From the NCBI GenBank assembly GCA_903899825.1, contig CAIUKU010000500.1, positions 1 through 44,828 of the forward strand: a stretch of 44,828 bases of DNA, in the 5' to 3' direction. This document shows, piece after piece, positions 1 through 7,866 of the stretch (position 1 is the stretch's first letter; every line of letters starts with the position of its first letter). The translations under genes were made by a program, and so were the position numbers. This DNA is from an uncultured Bacteroidales bacterium (lineage in GTDB: Bacteria; Bacteroidota; Bacteroidia; Bacteroidales; JACABE01). Below the pieces are notes generated by a model. That model had not been told where the DNA came from. It saw only the letters and a program-made list of their open reading frames with translations, and made no database searches.

Positions 1-60
1 TGCAGTCTTGATTTTTTGTAACTTTTTGATCAAGCAAAAAGTTAAAAATAAATAAGTTAC
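1..60. repeat. Edge copy of a dispersed palindromic repeat
   Basis: The window opens inside a sequence that recurs at 36334-36395 with few differences, beginning TGCAGTCTTGAT in both places. Both copies hold a hairpin with the same loop, ATCAAG, but different complementary arms: AACTTTTTG/CAAAAAGTT at 20-28 and 35-43 here, AACTTTTGC/GCAAAAGTT at 36353-36361 and 36368-36376 there. The element probably extends left of the window. No gene is seen in 1-184. Confidence 0.7.
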
Positions 61-184
61 GATAATTATTGTAAAAATAAAAGGATTTAAAAGAAATTTT
101 TATTAAAATGCACTCAGCTAGTACTTAATGTCTATATATTCAATATATAATAGAAAATAGAACGCTAAACTAAACTACAACCTA

Positions 185-1387
185 TTATTTTAATTTCCCC
201 AATGCTTCTTTAATACGTTTCACAGCTTCTATCAGATTTTCATTGGAAGTGGCATACGAAAACCTCACACAATTAGGATCTCCGAATGCAGCTCCTGAAA
301 CCAACGCTACATATACAGTATTTAATAAATACATACATAATTCCTCTCCACCATTAATTACAGTATCTCCATAAGATTTTCCATAATAATAAGATACATC
401 AGGAAAAACATAAAAAGCACCCTGAGGTTGATTGGTTTTGATACCGGGAATTTCTTTTAATAAGGAAATTAGTAAATCACGTCTTTCGCGGAAAGCAGCC
501 AGCATCATTTTTAAATCTTTCGATTCTTTTGGATTGCATTCCATGGCATGAAGTGTTGCCCGTTGTGCAATTGAGCTTGGAGCTGAAGTAATCTGTCCCT
601 GCAATTTATCACATGCTTTTGCTATAAAAGTGGGAGCAGCCATATAGCCTATCCTCCAGCCTGTCATGGCAAAGCCTTTGGAAACCCCATTAACGGTAAT
701 TACCCGATCTTTAATAAAATCAAACTGGGCTATGCTTTCGTGTTGACCACCAAAATTGATGAGTTCATAAATTTCGTCGGCAAGGATGTAAATATTTTCA
801 TGTTTTGCTATCACATCTGCAATGGCTTTTAATTCTTCACGGGTATAAACTGAACCTGTTGGATTACAGGGACTGCTGAACATAAATAACCTTGTCTTCG
901 GTGTTATGGCAGCTGCTACCTGTTGAGCTGTAATTTTAAAATCCTGTTCTATCGGAGCATTGATGTATACCGCATTACCTTCTGCTAATTTGATAATTTC
1001 TTTATAGGAAACCCAGTAAGGCGCAGGTACAATTACTTCGTCTCCGGGGTTAACCAGACTTAATACAACATTGGCCAACGATTGCTTGGCACCGTTGGAA
1101 ACTACAATTTGTTCAGGCTTGAAATCTAAATTATTGTCTCGTTTTAATTTGCGGCAAATAGCCTGACGAAGATCCAAATATCCTGAAACAGGGGTGTAGT
1201 GAGAGAAATTATCATCAATTGCTTTTTGGGCATACGTTTTTATATCCAATGGAGTATCAAAATCGGGTTCACCTATACTTAAATTAATTACATTGTGTCC
1301 CAATGCCTGTAACTCTCTGCTTTTTTGTGTCATGGCCAATGTTTCCGATTCAGAAAGACTGTTGATCCTGTTTGATAAAATGTTCAT
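185..1387 (-). CDS. aspC: Aspartate aminotransferase, PLP class I
   Basis: This 400-residue, full-length fold-type I aminotransferase should transfer the amino group of aspartate to 2-oxoglutarate in the cytoplasm. Visible family marks are the PCNPTG motif near residue 173, DEIYE near 204 (Asp that holds the pyridine nitrogen and Tyr that binds the cofactor), the Schiff-base lysine K237 in SKGFAMTGWRIGY, and the C-terminal substrate-carboxylate Arg before FSYATS. The pattern fits the subgroup Ib found in Bacteroidota and Thermus, whose members may also act on prephenate, so exact substrate range is inferred. It stands alone and reads toward the left edge; a TAATTTTG -7 element lies about 25 bp upstream of the ATG. 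Confidence 0.9.
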   Translation of the reverse strand: MNILSNRINSLSESETLAMTQKSRELQALGHNVINLSIGEPDFDTPLDIKTYAQKAIDDNFSHYTPVSGYLDLRQAICRKLKRDNNLDFKPEQIVVSNGAKQSLANVVLSLVNPGDEVIVPAPYWVSYKEIIKLAEGNAVYINAPIEQDFKITAQQVAAAITPKTRLFMFSSPCNPTGSVYTREELKAIADVIAKHENIYILADEIYELINFGGQHESIAQFDFIKDRVITVNGVSKGFAMTGWRIGYMAAPTFIAKACDKLQGQITSAPSSIAQRATLHAMECNPKESKDLKMMLAAFRERRDLLISLLKEIPGIKTNQPQGAFYVFPDVSYYYGKSYGDTVINGGEELCMYLLNTVYVALVSGAAFGDPNCVRFSYATSNENLIEAVKRIKEALGKLK

Positions 1388-1412
1388 ATTAGGTAGTTTT
1401 TAGATTTTGAGA

Positions 1413-1420
1413 CAAAATTA
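1413..1420 (-). promoter_or_regulatory. Probable -7 element for aspC
   Basis: Read on the minus strand this is TAATTTTG, matching the Bacteroidota TAnnTTTG -7 consensus. The transcription start would fall near 1406, giving a leader of about 20 bases. No clear -33 TTTG is seen at the expected distance. Confidence 0.4.
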
Positions 1421-1493
1421 GAAAAAAAAATATTCTTTAAGTGAAAAATTGAAATTTATTTGTTAGCCAATTCACAATACTTGTTTTCAGGCA

Positions 1494-1526
1494 AACCCTG
1501 ACAGGGTTTCAAACCCTGTCAGGGTT
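1494..1526. repeat. CCTGACAGGG palindrome, copy 1
   Basis: Two 16-bp arms, AACCCTGACAGGGTTT (1494-1509) and its exact reverse complement (1511-1526), are separated by one base. Each arm is itself nearly palindromic, so the DNA or RNA could form one long hairpin or two short ones. Related copies are at 11590-11622, 11648-11662 and 13085-13117. Confidence 0.85.
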
Positions 1527-1650
1527 GGAAATATATGATTTAAAAAAAATACATGCATCATCTTTTAGCACTAAATAAAAAATGTTTTTTGAATTTAAAT
1601 GTTGTATCTTTGTTTTGATATATAATTGACATAAATAAAATATGTTTATT

Positions 1651-1709
1651 ATGAAATGTCCATCCCGAAACTTCGGGAACAACGAAAAAAAATATCATGG
1701 ACATTCCAC
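1651..1709. repeat. ATGAAAT...ATTCCA imperfect palindrome, copy 1
   Basis: The arm ATGAAATGTCCAT (1651-1663) faces ATGGACATTCCAC (1697-1709), with 11 of 13 positions pairing. Inside the loop is a second hairpin, CCCGAA/TTCGGG at 1664-1677. It shares its outer sequence with copies at 1789-1851 and 35871-35928, while the inner stem sequence differs. Confidence 0.65.
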
Positions 1710-1788
1710 GGGCGAAACTTGAGTAAAAAATAATAAATTTGAATAATCTAAATATGACAATTACAGTGATTTAACAAAATATAAACAC

Positions 1789-1851
1789 ATGAAATAGCCA
1801 TAAGAATAAAGTTCATTCAAACCGAGAATGATATTATATGGCGTATTCCAT
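1789..1851. repeat. ATGAAAT...ATTCCA imperfect palindrome, copy 2
   Basis: The arm ATGAAATAGCCATA (1789-1802) faces TATGGCGTATTCCAT (1837-1851), pairing with one mismatch and one bulged base. The outer ATGAAAT and ATTCCA are shared with the other two copies. The right end lies 33 bp before the 1885 ATG. Confidence 0.6.
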
Positions 1852-1884
1852 TTGACAATTAAATACTTGTAAAAATAATAACAA

Positions 1885-2409
1885 ATGAAAAATCACATTC
1901 TTATTTTTTGTCTTATTTCTTTTACAATCAGCTTATATTCGCAAGACAAGCCTAAAACTGTTTATATTGTGAGTGAATCTGTTGGTTTAAATTCATTTAC
2001 CAATTGGAGGAAAGATTATCAGCATGAAGGATGGGTGTTGGAAGTCCAACTAGAAAGAATAAAGGATTCTTCCAGACAAAGTACTTTGTTCCGTTTTTCT
2101 TCAGCTTATTTCAAAAGCAAAGATCTTAATTTGTCGGAAAATAAATTTTTAACAAGCTTACATACAATAGGAAGGCTTTATATATCAAAACAATATTTGT
2201 TTAAAACATATTTGCAGATAGGTGTTTTAGAAACGTTTACGACGAGTAATATTGAGATTGGCGCTATTGTGGGAGGTGGTTTACATATAGGTAAATTCAG
2301 GAAAAATAACCTGACATTGGAAATTAACCATATATGGCATACCGGAGGGTTTAATTATTTAAATATTCAAATTGGATTTAGTTCTGATATAGATAATTTA
2401 TTCCGATAA
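1885..2409 (+). CDS. Small secreted protein, probably an outer-membrane barrel
   Basis: I do not recognise a named family. The 174-residue product starts with a typical short signal peptide (about residues 1-19, ending at YSQ), so it should enter the periplasm. The rest is rich in alternating hydrophobic and polar residues (for example LFRFSSAYF, YLQIGVLETF) with a glycine-rich stretch IGAIVGGGLHIG, a pattern typical of small outer-membrane beta-barrels. It ends in aromatic/hydrophobic strands but not with the usual terminal Phe. It is a single gene between repeat-rich DNA and the DUF5686 gene, with a possible promoter at 1605-1612. Function unknown. Confidence 0.6.
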   Translation: MKNHILIFCLISFTISLYSQDKPKTVYIVSESVGLNSFTNWRKDYQHEGWVLEVQLERIKDSSRQSTLFRFSSAYFKSKDLNLSENKFLTSLHTIGRLYISKQYLFKTYLQIGVLETFTTSNIEIGAIVGGGLHIGKFRKNNLTLEINHIWHTGGFNYLNIQIGFSSDIDNLFR

Positions 2410-2472
2410 ATTATTAAAAAATTGAACACCTGATAGAGAAGTATATTGTAACTTTTCTTTACAAATCTCGTC

Positions 2473-2502
2473 TTTAGTGTATGTAATTATTTTATATCTT
2501 TG
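2473..2502 (+). promoter_or_regulatory. Promoter of the DUF5686 gene
   Basis: A TATCTTTG -7 element lies at 2495-2502, with TTTA at 2473-2476 and an 18-base spacer, close to the Bacteroidota TTTG-N19-21-TAnnTTTG pattern. Transcription would begin near 2509, about 18 bases before the ATG at 2527. Confidence 0.5.
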
Positions 2503-2526
2503 CTTATATAACTAATATCGCTATTT

Positions 2527-5217
2527 ATGAATGAATTTTCAAATAAATCAAACCCAATCATTACATCTAAGCCATCCATTATATTTCAAATTCTTTTTCT
2601 CTTTTTATTTTACTTTTTAAATCTTTCTGTTATTTTCGCTCAAACCGGCATCAAAGGTCATATTAAAGATAACAAAGGCAAACCGCTGGCTTATGCAACC
2701 CTCTATATAAAAGAACTCAAAACAGGAACAGTGGCCAATGAAAATGGTTATTTTGAGTATACCTGCCGTCCGGGAGCGTATCAGATCGATTTTCGCTGTC
2801 TGGGTTATCAGTCAGTAAGTAAACAGCTTACCGTACAGCAAGCCTATACCTCTATGGATGTCAGATTGAACGAACAAATGATAGAGCTGAAAACAGTTAA
2901 CATTGTTGCTTCATCGGAAGACCCGGCCTATAGTATTATGCGGAAAGCAGTTGCAGCCTCCTATTATTACCGTATGATAGTGAAAGCCTATGATGCAGAT
3001 TTGTACATCAAAGGAAGCGGTGAAATTAAGATGCCTCGCATTGTTTACAGATTAGGAAAATCAGAAGGTTTTGATACTGTCGAGTATTTTACCAATGAAT
3101 CGTATAATCATATTCGCTACGAATACCCTAATAAGTACAAACAGCGCGTGATTTCAGCCAGAGACAACAGCAGTGATAGTTCTGCATCTATGGTAGCTAA
3201 TTTCATCAATGCCAGTATATATGAACCTGATTTCGCCGGAACGATTTCTCCGCTGTCTCCTTCTGCTTTTTCTTTTTACAGGTTTAAACTCATCAATACC
3301 TTTACCGATAAAGGAAATGAAATTCATAAAATCAGTGTAATCCCCCGTAGCAAAGGGAGCAATGTTTTTAGCGGAGAAATTTATATTGTTGATAAAATCT
3401 GGTGTGTTTACAATTTTAATCTTAAAACCCATGTTCAGGGATTTGAATTTATTATTAATCAAATGTTTGCTGCAGTTAATGATAAAACATGGGTGCCTAT
3501 CAACCAGCAATACAATATTAAAGGACAGTTTTTTGGTGTTCGGATTGCCTGGAAATACCTTGCTTCTTTAAGCGATTATCAACTGGAAATCAACGATTCA
3601 CTTGAATTTGATAAACTGACATTGATAGATGAAAAAACAGAAAATGAATATGCAAAAGCTATGGAAGAAGAGCGAAAATTAAAAAAACTCAAACCTGTAA
3701 TTACTTCTGATACCAATACAGTCTCAAAAGAGGAAGAAAAATTTACGCTCTCTGATTTTAAACGCAGCATGAAAGCGTATGAAAAAAAAGCCAGAAAAAA
3801 AGAAAAAGAACCTGAAGTTGTCAGAGATTATACGATGATTATTGACTCCATGGCTTTTAAAAAAAATACTCAATTCTGGGATTCTATCCGCCCCATCCCG
3901 CTAACTTCAACCGAAACCAAACGCAGCCTTGATTTTAAAATGGATAGTATAAAAGCTGTCAGAAAAAGCGATACCGCATCTGCTGCAGTTTTCGGGAAAA
4001 CACTGGGAGGATTGATTTTTGGTAAGACTTTTACCCTCAGTAAAAACTGGAGACTCAAATATCCTTCTCCTTTGATTAATTTTAATTTTAACACGGTTGA
4101 AGGTTTTAATCTTGATATTCCAATTGAATTGCAATACAGATTAAAAGGGAGTACTGTTTTTAATATTAAACCCGAAATAAGATACGGTTTCAGTAGTGAG
4201 CGTTTTTCTGCTGCCACAAGTTTTTGCTATTATTTTATAAATACCTTTCATAAAAAAACATATCTCAAATTCAATGTCGGAAGACAAATCAGGCAATTCA
4301 ATCCTGAGGAAGCAATTTTCCCGTTTTTTAATACCTTAACCACGCTTTTAGGCAGGAAAAACTATATGAAAGTCTATCAAAATGATATAGCAGCATTGGA
4401 GTACAAAACCTATCTTTCAGACAAACTAAGACTAAAAACCAGCATAGGATGGGCTGAACGAAGCCCTTTGTATAATCAAACCAATTTTAGCTGGATCAAA
4501 TCAAAAGATCGTCCGTATACACCGAATGCACCCCTGAATATTGAAACTATTAACAGCGATTTTAATACACATCAGGCTGTTTTGCTGGGTTTAAAAATGG
4601 AATATCACCCAGTTGTAAAATATCGCAAATACAATGGTGTTAAAGAGCCTATGTTAAACTTATTCCCCTTGCTTATTTTTGAATACAACGGCGGATTGAA
4701 AAATGTAATGGGAAGTGATGTTGGTTTTCATCGGGTTGAAGCTAGTTTTCAGCATCAGCTGGAAGGTTACCGCCGGACGCTTAACTTTAGAGCTTTTGGA
4801 GGAAATACTTTTGCTGAGAAAAATCTGAGTTTTATTGATTATAAACATTTCAACGGTAACCGGATAGCAGTTGATATCTCTGATCCGATGAACAGCTATC
4901 GCCTCCTGGATTACTACCACTACAGTACACAAAATGCATATCTTGGATTGCATGCCAACCTTAGTATGAAAAAGTTTTTGCTCACTCAGTTGTTCTGGCT
5001 GAATATTACGGGAGTTCGCGAAAGTGTATCTTTCAATTATTTAAAAACAGAAAATTCACCTCATTATTTTGAATTGGGCTATGGCCTCGAAAATATGCTG
5101 AAAATATTTAAGCTAGAAGTATTTACAAGTTTCAATGATGGAAAATACAAAGAATTTGGTATTAAACTGGGCATTTCTATGGGTGGAGCAATAAGATTCG
5201 ACAGTGGAGATGACTAA
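2527..5217 (+). CDS. DUF5686 outer-membrane protein with carboxypeptidase-regulatory-like domain
   Basis: The 896-residue protein has a signal sequence with a long polar start (residues 1-39, ending IFAQ), then a carboxypeptidase D regulatory-like beta-sandwich at about 42-117 (GHIKDNKGKPLAYATLYI, NGYFEYTC, LGYQSVSKQL). After it comes a long region typical of DUF5686, predicted to end in an outer-membrane beta-barrel from about residue 490 (many alternating aromatic strands, for example FNFNTVEGFNLDIPI). A lysine/glutamate-rich stretch at about 375-430 is a likely periplasmic linker. Members resemble TonB-dependent receptors in having the N-terminal sandwich but no plug is recognisable. The cargo is unknown. 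It is monocistronic, with repeat DNA on its 3' side. Confidence 0.8.
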   Translation: MNEFSNKSNPIITSKPSIIFQILFLFLFYFLNLSVIFAQTGIKGHIKDNKGKPLAYATLYIKELKTGTVANENGYFEYTCRPGAYQIDFRCLGYQSVSKQLTVQQAYTSMDVRLNEQMIELKTVNIVASSEDPAYSIMRKAVAASYYYRMIVKAYDADLYIKGSGEIKMPRIVYRLGKSEGFDTVEYFTNESYNHIRYEYPNKYKQRVISARDNSSDSSASMVANFINASIYEPDFAGTISPLSPSAFSFYRFKLINTFTDKGNEIHKISVIPRSKGSNVFSGEIYIVDKIWCVYNFNLKTHVQGFEFIINQMFAAVNDKTWVPINQQYNIKGQFFGVRIAWKYLASLSDYQLEINDSLEFDKLTLIDEKTENEYAKAMEEERKLKKLKPVITSDTNTVSKEEEKFTLSDFKRSMKAYEKKARKKEKEPEVVRDYTMIIDSMAFKKNTQFWDSIRPIPLTSTETKRSLDFKMDSIKAVRKSDTASAAVFGKTLGGLIFGKTFTLSKNWRLKYPSPLINFNFNTVEGFNLDIPIELQYRLKGSTVFNIKPEIRYGFSSERFSAATSFCYYFINTFHKKTYLKFNVGRQIRQFNPEEAIFPFFNTLTTLLGRKNYMKVYQNDIAALEYKTYLSDKLRLKTSIGWAERSPLYNQTNFSWIKSKDRPYTPNAPLNIETINSDFNTHQAVLLGLKMEYHPVVKYRKYNGVKEPMLNLFPLLIFEYNGGLKNVMGSDVGFHRVEASFQHQLEGYRRTLNFRAFGGNTFAEKNLSFIDYKHFNGNRIAVDISDPMNSYRLLDYYHYSTQNAYLGLHANLSMKKFLLTQLFWLNITGVRESVSFNYLKTENSPHYFELGYGLENMLKIFKLEVFTSFNDGKYKEFGIKLGISMGGAIRFDSGDD

Positions 5218-5283
5218 ATCTTATAAATTTTTCATCTGTTTATAATTTGTTATTTGTCTGTATTTCATTAATTTGATTATCTT

Positions 5284-5316
5284 AAACCTAACAGGTTTCA
5301 AAAACCTGTTAGGTTT
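5284..5316. repeat. CCTAACAGG palindrome, copy 1
   Basis: The arms AAACCTAACAGGTTT (5284-5298) and AAACCTGTTAGGTTT (5302-5316) are perfect reverse complements around a 3-base spacer. It is a sequence variant of the CCTGACAGGG family and sits 66 bp after the DUF5686 stop codon, where it could end transcripts. Confidence 0.8.
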
Positions 5317-5336
5317 TCCCGGAATAATCATCAGTC

Positions 5337-5673
5337 TGTATGTCAAAATTATTTTGGCATAAATGTTTCATATGTTTAAATTATGTTTGTTTGTTGATTT
5401 ATATTTATTTAAAAATGTTACAAAACACTAAAAAAGTTAAAATTTCATTTTCATGCTCAAATTTGGAACACAGATAACGCGGATCTCGCCTTTGGCAAGA
5501 AACGCTGATTTACGCTGATTTTAAATCCGTTTTATCTGTGTTTTCCTTTAGGAATCCGCGTCATCAGCGTACTCTTTTTTTAATTTTAATTTTTTCAATG
5601 GTTTATGTTTTCTCAATAATCATTCTCTTGTGTGTCAAAATTGTTTTGTCATGAATGTTTCATCTATTTAATT
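5337..5673 (+). repeat. 45-bp direct repeat flanking an inverted-repeat block
   Basis: The segments 5337-5381 and 5629-5673 align without gaps over about 45 bp at about 80% identity; both contain TGTCAAAATT and AATGTTTCAT. They bracket about 250 bp that includes the inverted-repeat block 5467-5570. This could be the duplicated border of an old insertion, or two copies of a dispersed repeat. Confidence 0.55.
5467..5570. repeat. Composite inverted repeat
   Basis: AACACAGATAACGCGGATCT (5467-5486) pairs with 5523-5542 at 17 of 20 positions. The intervening DNA has the direct repeat ACGCTGATT at 5502-5510 and 5512-5520, and a later segment, ATCCGCGTCATCAGCGT (5554-5570), complements this material again. 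A small hairpin, TCTCGCC/GGCAAGA, is nested at 5484-5500. Similar CACAGAT-type intergenic repeats are familiar from Bacteroidota genomes, but I cannot check copy number here. Confidence 0.55.
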
Positions 5674-5848
5674 TTTATTAAATAACTGAAATATTAATTG
5701 TTAAGTTTGTTATGTTTACTAATACTATTAAAATTTCGCTCTCGCCTTCACGAGACCAAATAAACATCCTATTATGTATGAATATTTCGCATGGCTCGTT
5801 TCATTTCAAAAATAATTAAAAACTACTTTTTTTATCAGAGATAAATCC

Positions 5849-5856
5849 TAAATTTG
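5849..5856 (+). promoter_or_regulatory. Probable -7 element for the carboxyltransferase gene
   Basis: TAAATTTG matches the TAnnTTTG consensus. Transcription would begin near 5863, giving a leader of about 42 bases. A T-rich stretch precedes it, but no exact -33 TTTG is present. Confidence 0.4.
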
Positions 5857-5904
5857 CATACTATTAACATGATATATATCATTCAATTTTGCAAATAAGT
5901 TTTT

Positions 5905-7596
5905 ATGAAGAAGAAACTATTAATCAGGGATTTAACTTTACGTGACGGGCAACAATCCTTGTTTGCTACCCGTATGACACAAGCACAGGTGGACAGTGTG
6001 TTGCCATTGTTTAAAGAAGCTAATTTTTATGCCATGGAAGTATGGGGCGGAGCCGTTCCTGATTCTATCATGCGTTTTTTAAATGAAAATCCCTGGGAAC
6101 GTCTCGAAAAAATAAAAACTGCCATTGGTGATTCCTCTAAACTTACGGCTTTGTCCCGCGGACGTAACCTGTTTGGTTATAATCCTTATCCGGAAGAAGT
6201 AATTGAAGGTTTCAACCGTAATGCCATTCAATCGGGGATTGACATTATGCGTATTTTCGATGCATTGAATGATGTAAGCAATATGAAATCTACCATTGAT
6301 ATTGTTAAAAAGAATGGTGGTATTGCCGATTGTACGGTATGTTATACGGTAGATCCAAAGTTTACCCCCAAACAAAAGATCAAAGCCTTATTGCATCTGA
6401 AAACCTTACCTCACGATATTTTTACAATTGATTATTTTGTGGGCAAAGCCAAAGAACTCGAAGCCATGGGTGCAGATATGATCAGTGTGAAAGACATGGC
6501 AGGTTTAATTCCTCCCAATCAGTCGGGTGAATTAATAGCCCGTTTAAAAAAAGAAATCAAAATACCCATTGATTTTCATACCCACTGTACACCCGGATAT
6601 GGTCTGGCTGCTGCGTTGATGGCTATCATTAACGGAGTGGATATTATTGATACATCTATCATGAACTTTGCCGGCGGGCCAGCTGCACATGCTTTTGAAA
6701 TCATTCAGTTGTTTGCAGATAAACTGGGACTGGATACAGGCGTTAATTTAGAAGTAGTAGTTAAAATAAACAAAGAACTCAAAGCCATACGGCACGAGAT
6801 GGCAGATTATGACAGCTACAAAATCTTTCCGACAGAATTTAATATTTGCAGGGACGAATTGCCAAAAGAAGTGGATAAAATGTTTGATATGGCCATCGCT
6901 TTTGCCAAAGCCAATAAAGAAGATGACCTTCTGCAGCAAACACAAAGCATTGAACGCTTTTTTAACTTTCCTGCTCCTGATGAAATGGTGAAAAATGCAG
7001 AAATACCCGGTGGTATGTATACCAATATGTTGTCTCAATTGAAACAGCTAAAATTAGACCAGCTCTTACCCAGGGTGTTGGAATTGGTACCCATGGTCAG
7101 AGTGGCTGCCGGTTGTCCTCCTTTGGTCACACCAACCAGTCAGATTGTAGGTGTGCAGGCTGTTAATTGTGTGATTGATGAAAACAAAGGATTGCCTCCA
7201 TATACTACCAAATCAATTCAATTTGTAAATCTGGTGAAAGGTAATTATGGTAAAACACCATTGCCTATAGATCCAGAGTTCAGAATGAAAGTAGCCGGTG
7301 TAAAGGAAGAAATACCTTACAATACTGCTAATTATAAAAAGCAGGAAAATACAGTTTTTCCAGAATACGGAGATTTGGTGCTGGCCGAAAACGAAAAAGA
7401 TGAATTACTGCTTGAATTGTTTCCTTCTGTGGCCCGTGATTTTTTGAAAAAGAAGGTTGTAGAAAAATATTTGAATGACATTTATGCCATCGAAGAAGAA
7501 AAACGCAGAAAAATAGAAGAAGAAAAAGCAAGTTATGCAGCCTTGTCACCTGAAGAAAAGGAAATGCGCCTGAATTATGGCTTGTACCATTATTAA
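5905..7596 (+). CDS. oadA: Carboxyltransferase, OadA / pyruvate carboxylase subunit B type
   Basis: The protein should move a carboxyl group between biotin and pyruvate/oxaloacetate. Residues 5-275 form an HMGL-like TIM barrel: DLTLRDGQQS (9-18) with metal ligand D14, K196 in SVKDMAGL (the lysine that is carbamylated in this family), and metal-binding H225 and H227 in DFHTHCTPG. Residues of about 295-500 are the conserved carboxylase domain. The C-terminus (about 500-563) is charged and ends EMRLNYGLYHY; there is no biotin-attachment motif MKM or swinging domain, which OadA proteins of about 590-610 residues usually carry. A separate biotin carrier and decarboxylase or biotin carboxylase must therefore be encoded elsewhere. 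It is monocistronic here. Choice between pyruvate carboxylation and oxaloacetate decarboxylation is open. Confidence 0.85.
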   Translation: MKKKLLIRDLTLRDGQQSLFATRMTQAQVDSVLPLFKEANFYAMEVWGGAVPDSIMRFLNENPWERLEKIKTAIGDSSKLTALSRGRNLFGYNPYPEEVIEGFNRNAIQSGIDIMRIFDALNDVSNMKSTIDIVKKNGGIADCTVCYTVDPKFTPKQKIKALLHLKTLPHDIFTIDYFVGKAKELEAMGADMISVKDMAGLIPPNQSGELIARLKKEIKIPIDFHTHCTPGYGLAAALMAIINGVDIIDTSIMNFAGGPAAHAFEIIQLFADKLGLDTGVNLEVVVKINKELKAIRHEMADYDSYKIFPTEFNICRDELPKEVDKMFDMAIAFAKANKEDDLLQQTQSIERFFNFPAPDEMVKNAEIPGGMYTNMLSQLKQLKLDQLLPRVLELVPMVRVAAGCPPLVTPTSQIVGVQAVNCVIDENKGLPPYTTKSIQFVNLVKGNYGKTPLPIDPEFRMKVAGVKEEIPYNTANYKKQENTVFPEYGDLVLAENEKDELLLELFPSVARDFLKKKVVEKYLNDIYAIEEEKRRKIEEEKASYAALSPEEKEMRLNYGLYHY

Positions 7597-7866
7597 TTTC
7601 AATTCATTTTATATTTAGCTGAACAAAACGAATTGTTTAAACTGTTCAGGTGAAACATTCATCTAGCATAAAGTGAGAAACAATAGAATGCTTATTCCAG
7701 AAAACCTAACAGGTTTTCAAAACCTGTTAGGTTTAAACTATGAGTTTAAGTTTTCAGGTAAACTGTTTTTAAGAAAGCATTAAAATATAATACTATTGAG
7801 TTTTTGTCAAGGGAACTGTAAAAATTATTCATGAACAAATCAAAATAAAATCTGTTAGATGCTTCA
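7597..7866 (+). other. Intergenic region with CCTAACAGG palindrome
   Basis: Apart from the palindrome at 7702-7734, this 270-bp gap shows only AT-rich sequence. No clear TAnnTTTG element was found close to the prenyltransferase start. Confidence 0.5.
7702..7734. repeat. CCTAACAGG palindrome, copy 2
   Basis: The arms AAACCTAACAGGTTTT (7702-7717) and AAAACCTGTTAGGTTT (7719-7734) are exact reverse complements with a 1-base spacer. It is located about 105 bp after the carboxyltransferase stop codon, again on the 3' side of a gene. Confidence 0.85.

Larger units (their letters stand above)
1388..1884. other. Intergenic region holding three palindromes
   Basis: This divergent gap contains a perfect 16-bp inverted repeat at 1494-1526, two related imperfect palindromes at 1651-1709 and 1789-1851, and a TATCTTTG -7-like element at 1605-1612. 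If that element is used, both imperfect palindromes would lie in a leader of about 265 bases in front of the 1885 gene. No coding frame of useful length was found. Confidence 0.6.
5218..5904 (+). other. 687-bp intergenic region with composite repeats
   Basis: No gene is seen. The gap holds a CCTAACAGG palindrome (5284-5316), two copies of a 45-bp direct repeat (5337-5381 and 5629-5673, roughly 80% identical), an inverted-repeat block between them (5467-5570), and a -7-like element at 5849-5856 in front of the carboxyltransferase gene. Confidence 0.7.

Noticed and set aside
3154-3510. A 118-codon open frame opposite the DUF5686 gene
   Set aside because: It is antisense to a well-supported long gene and has no signal peptide, motif or regulatory element.
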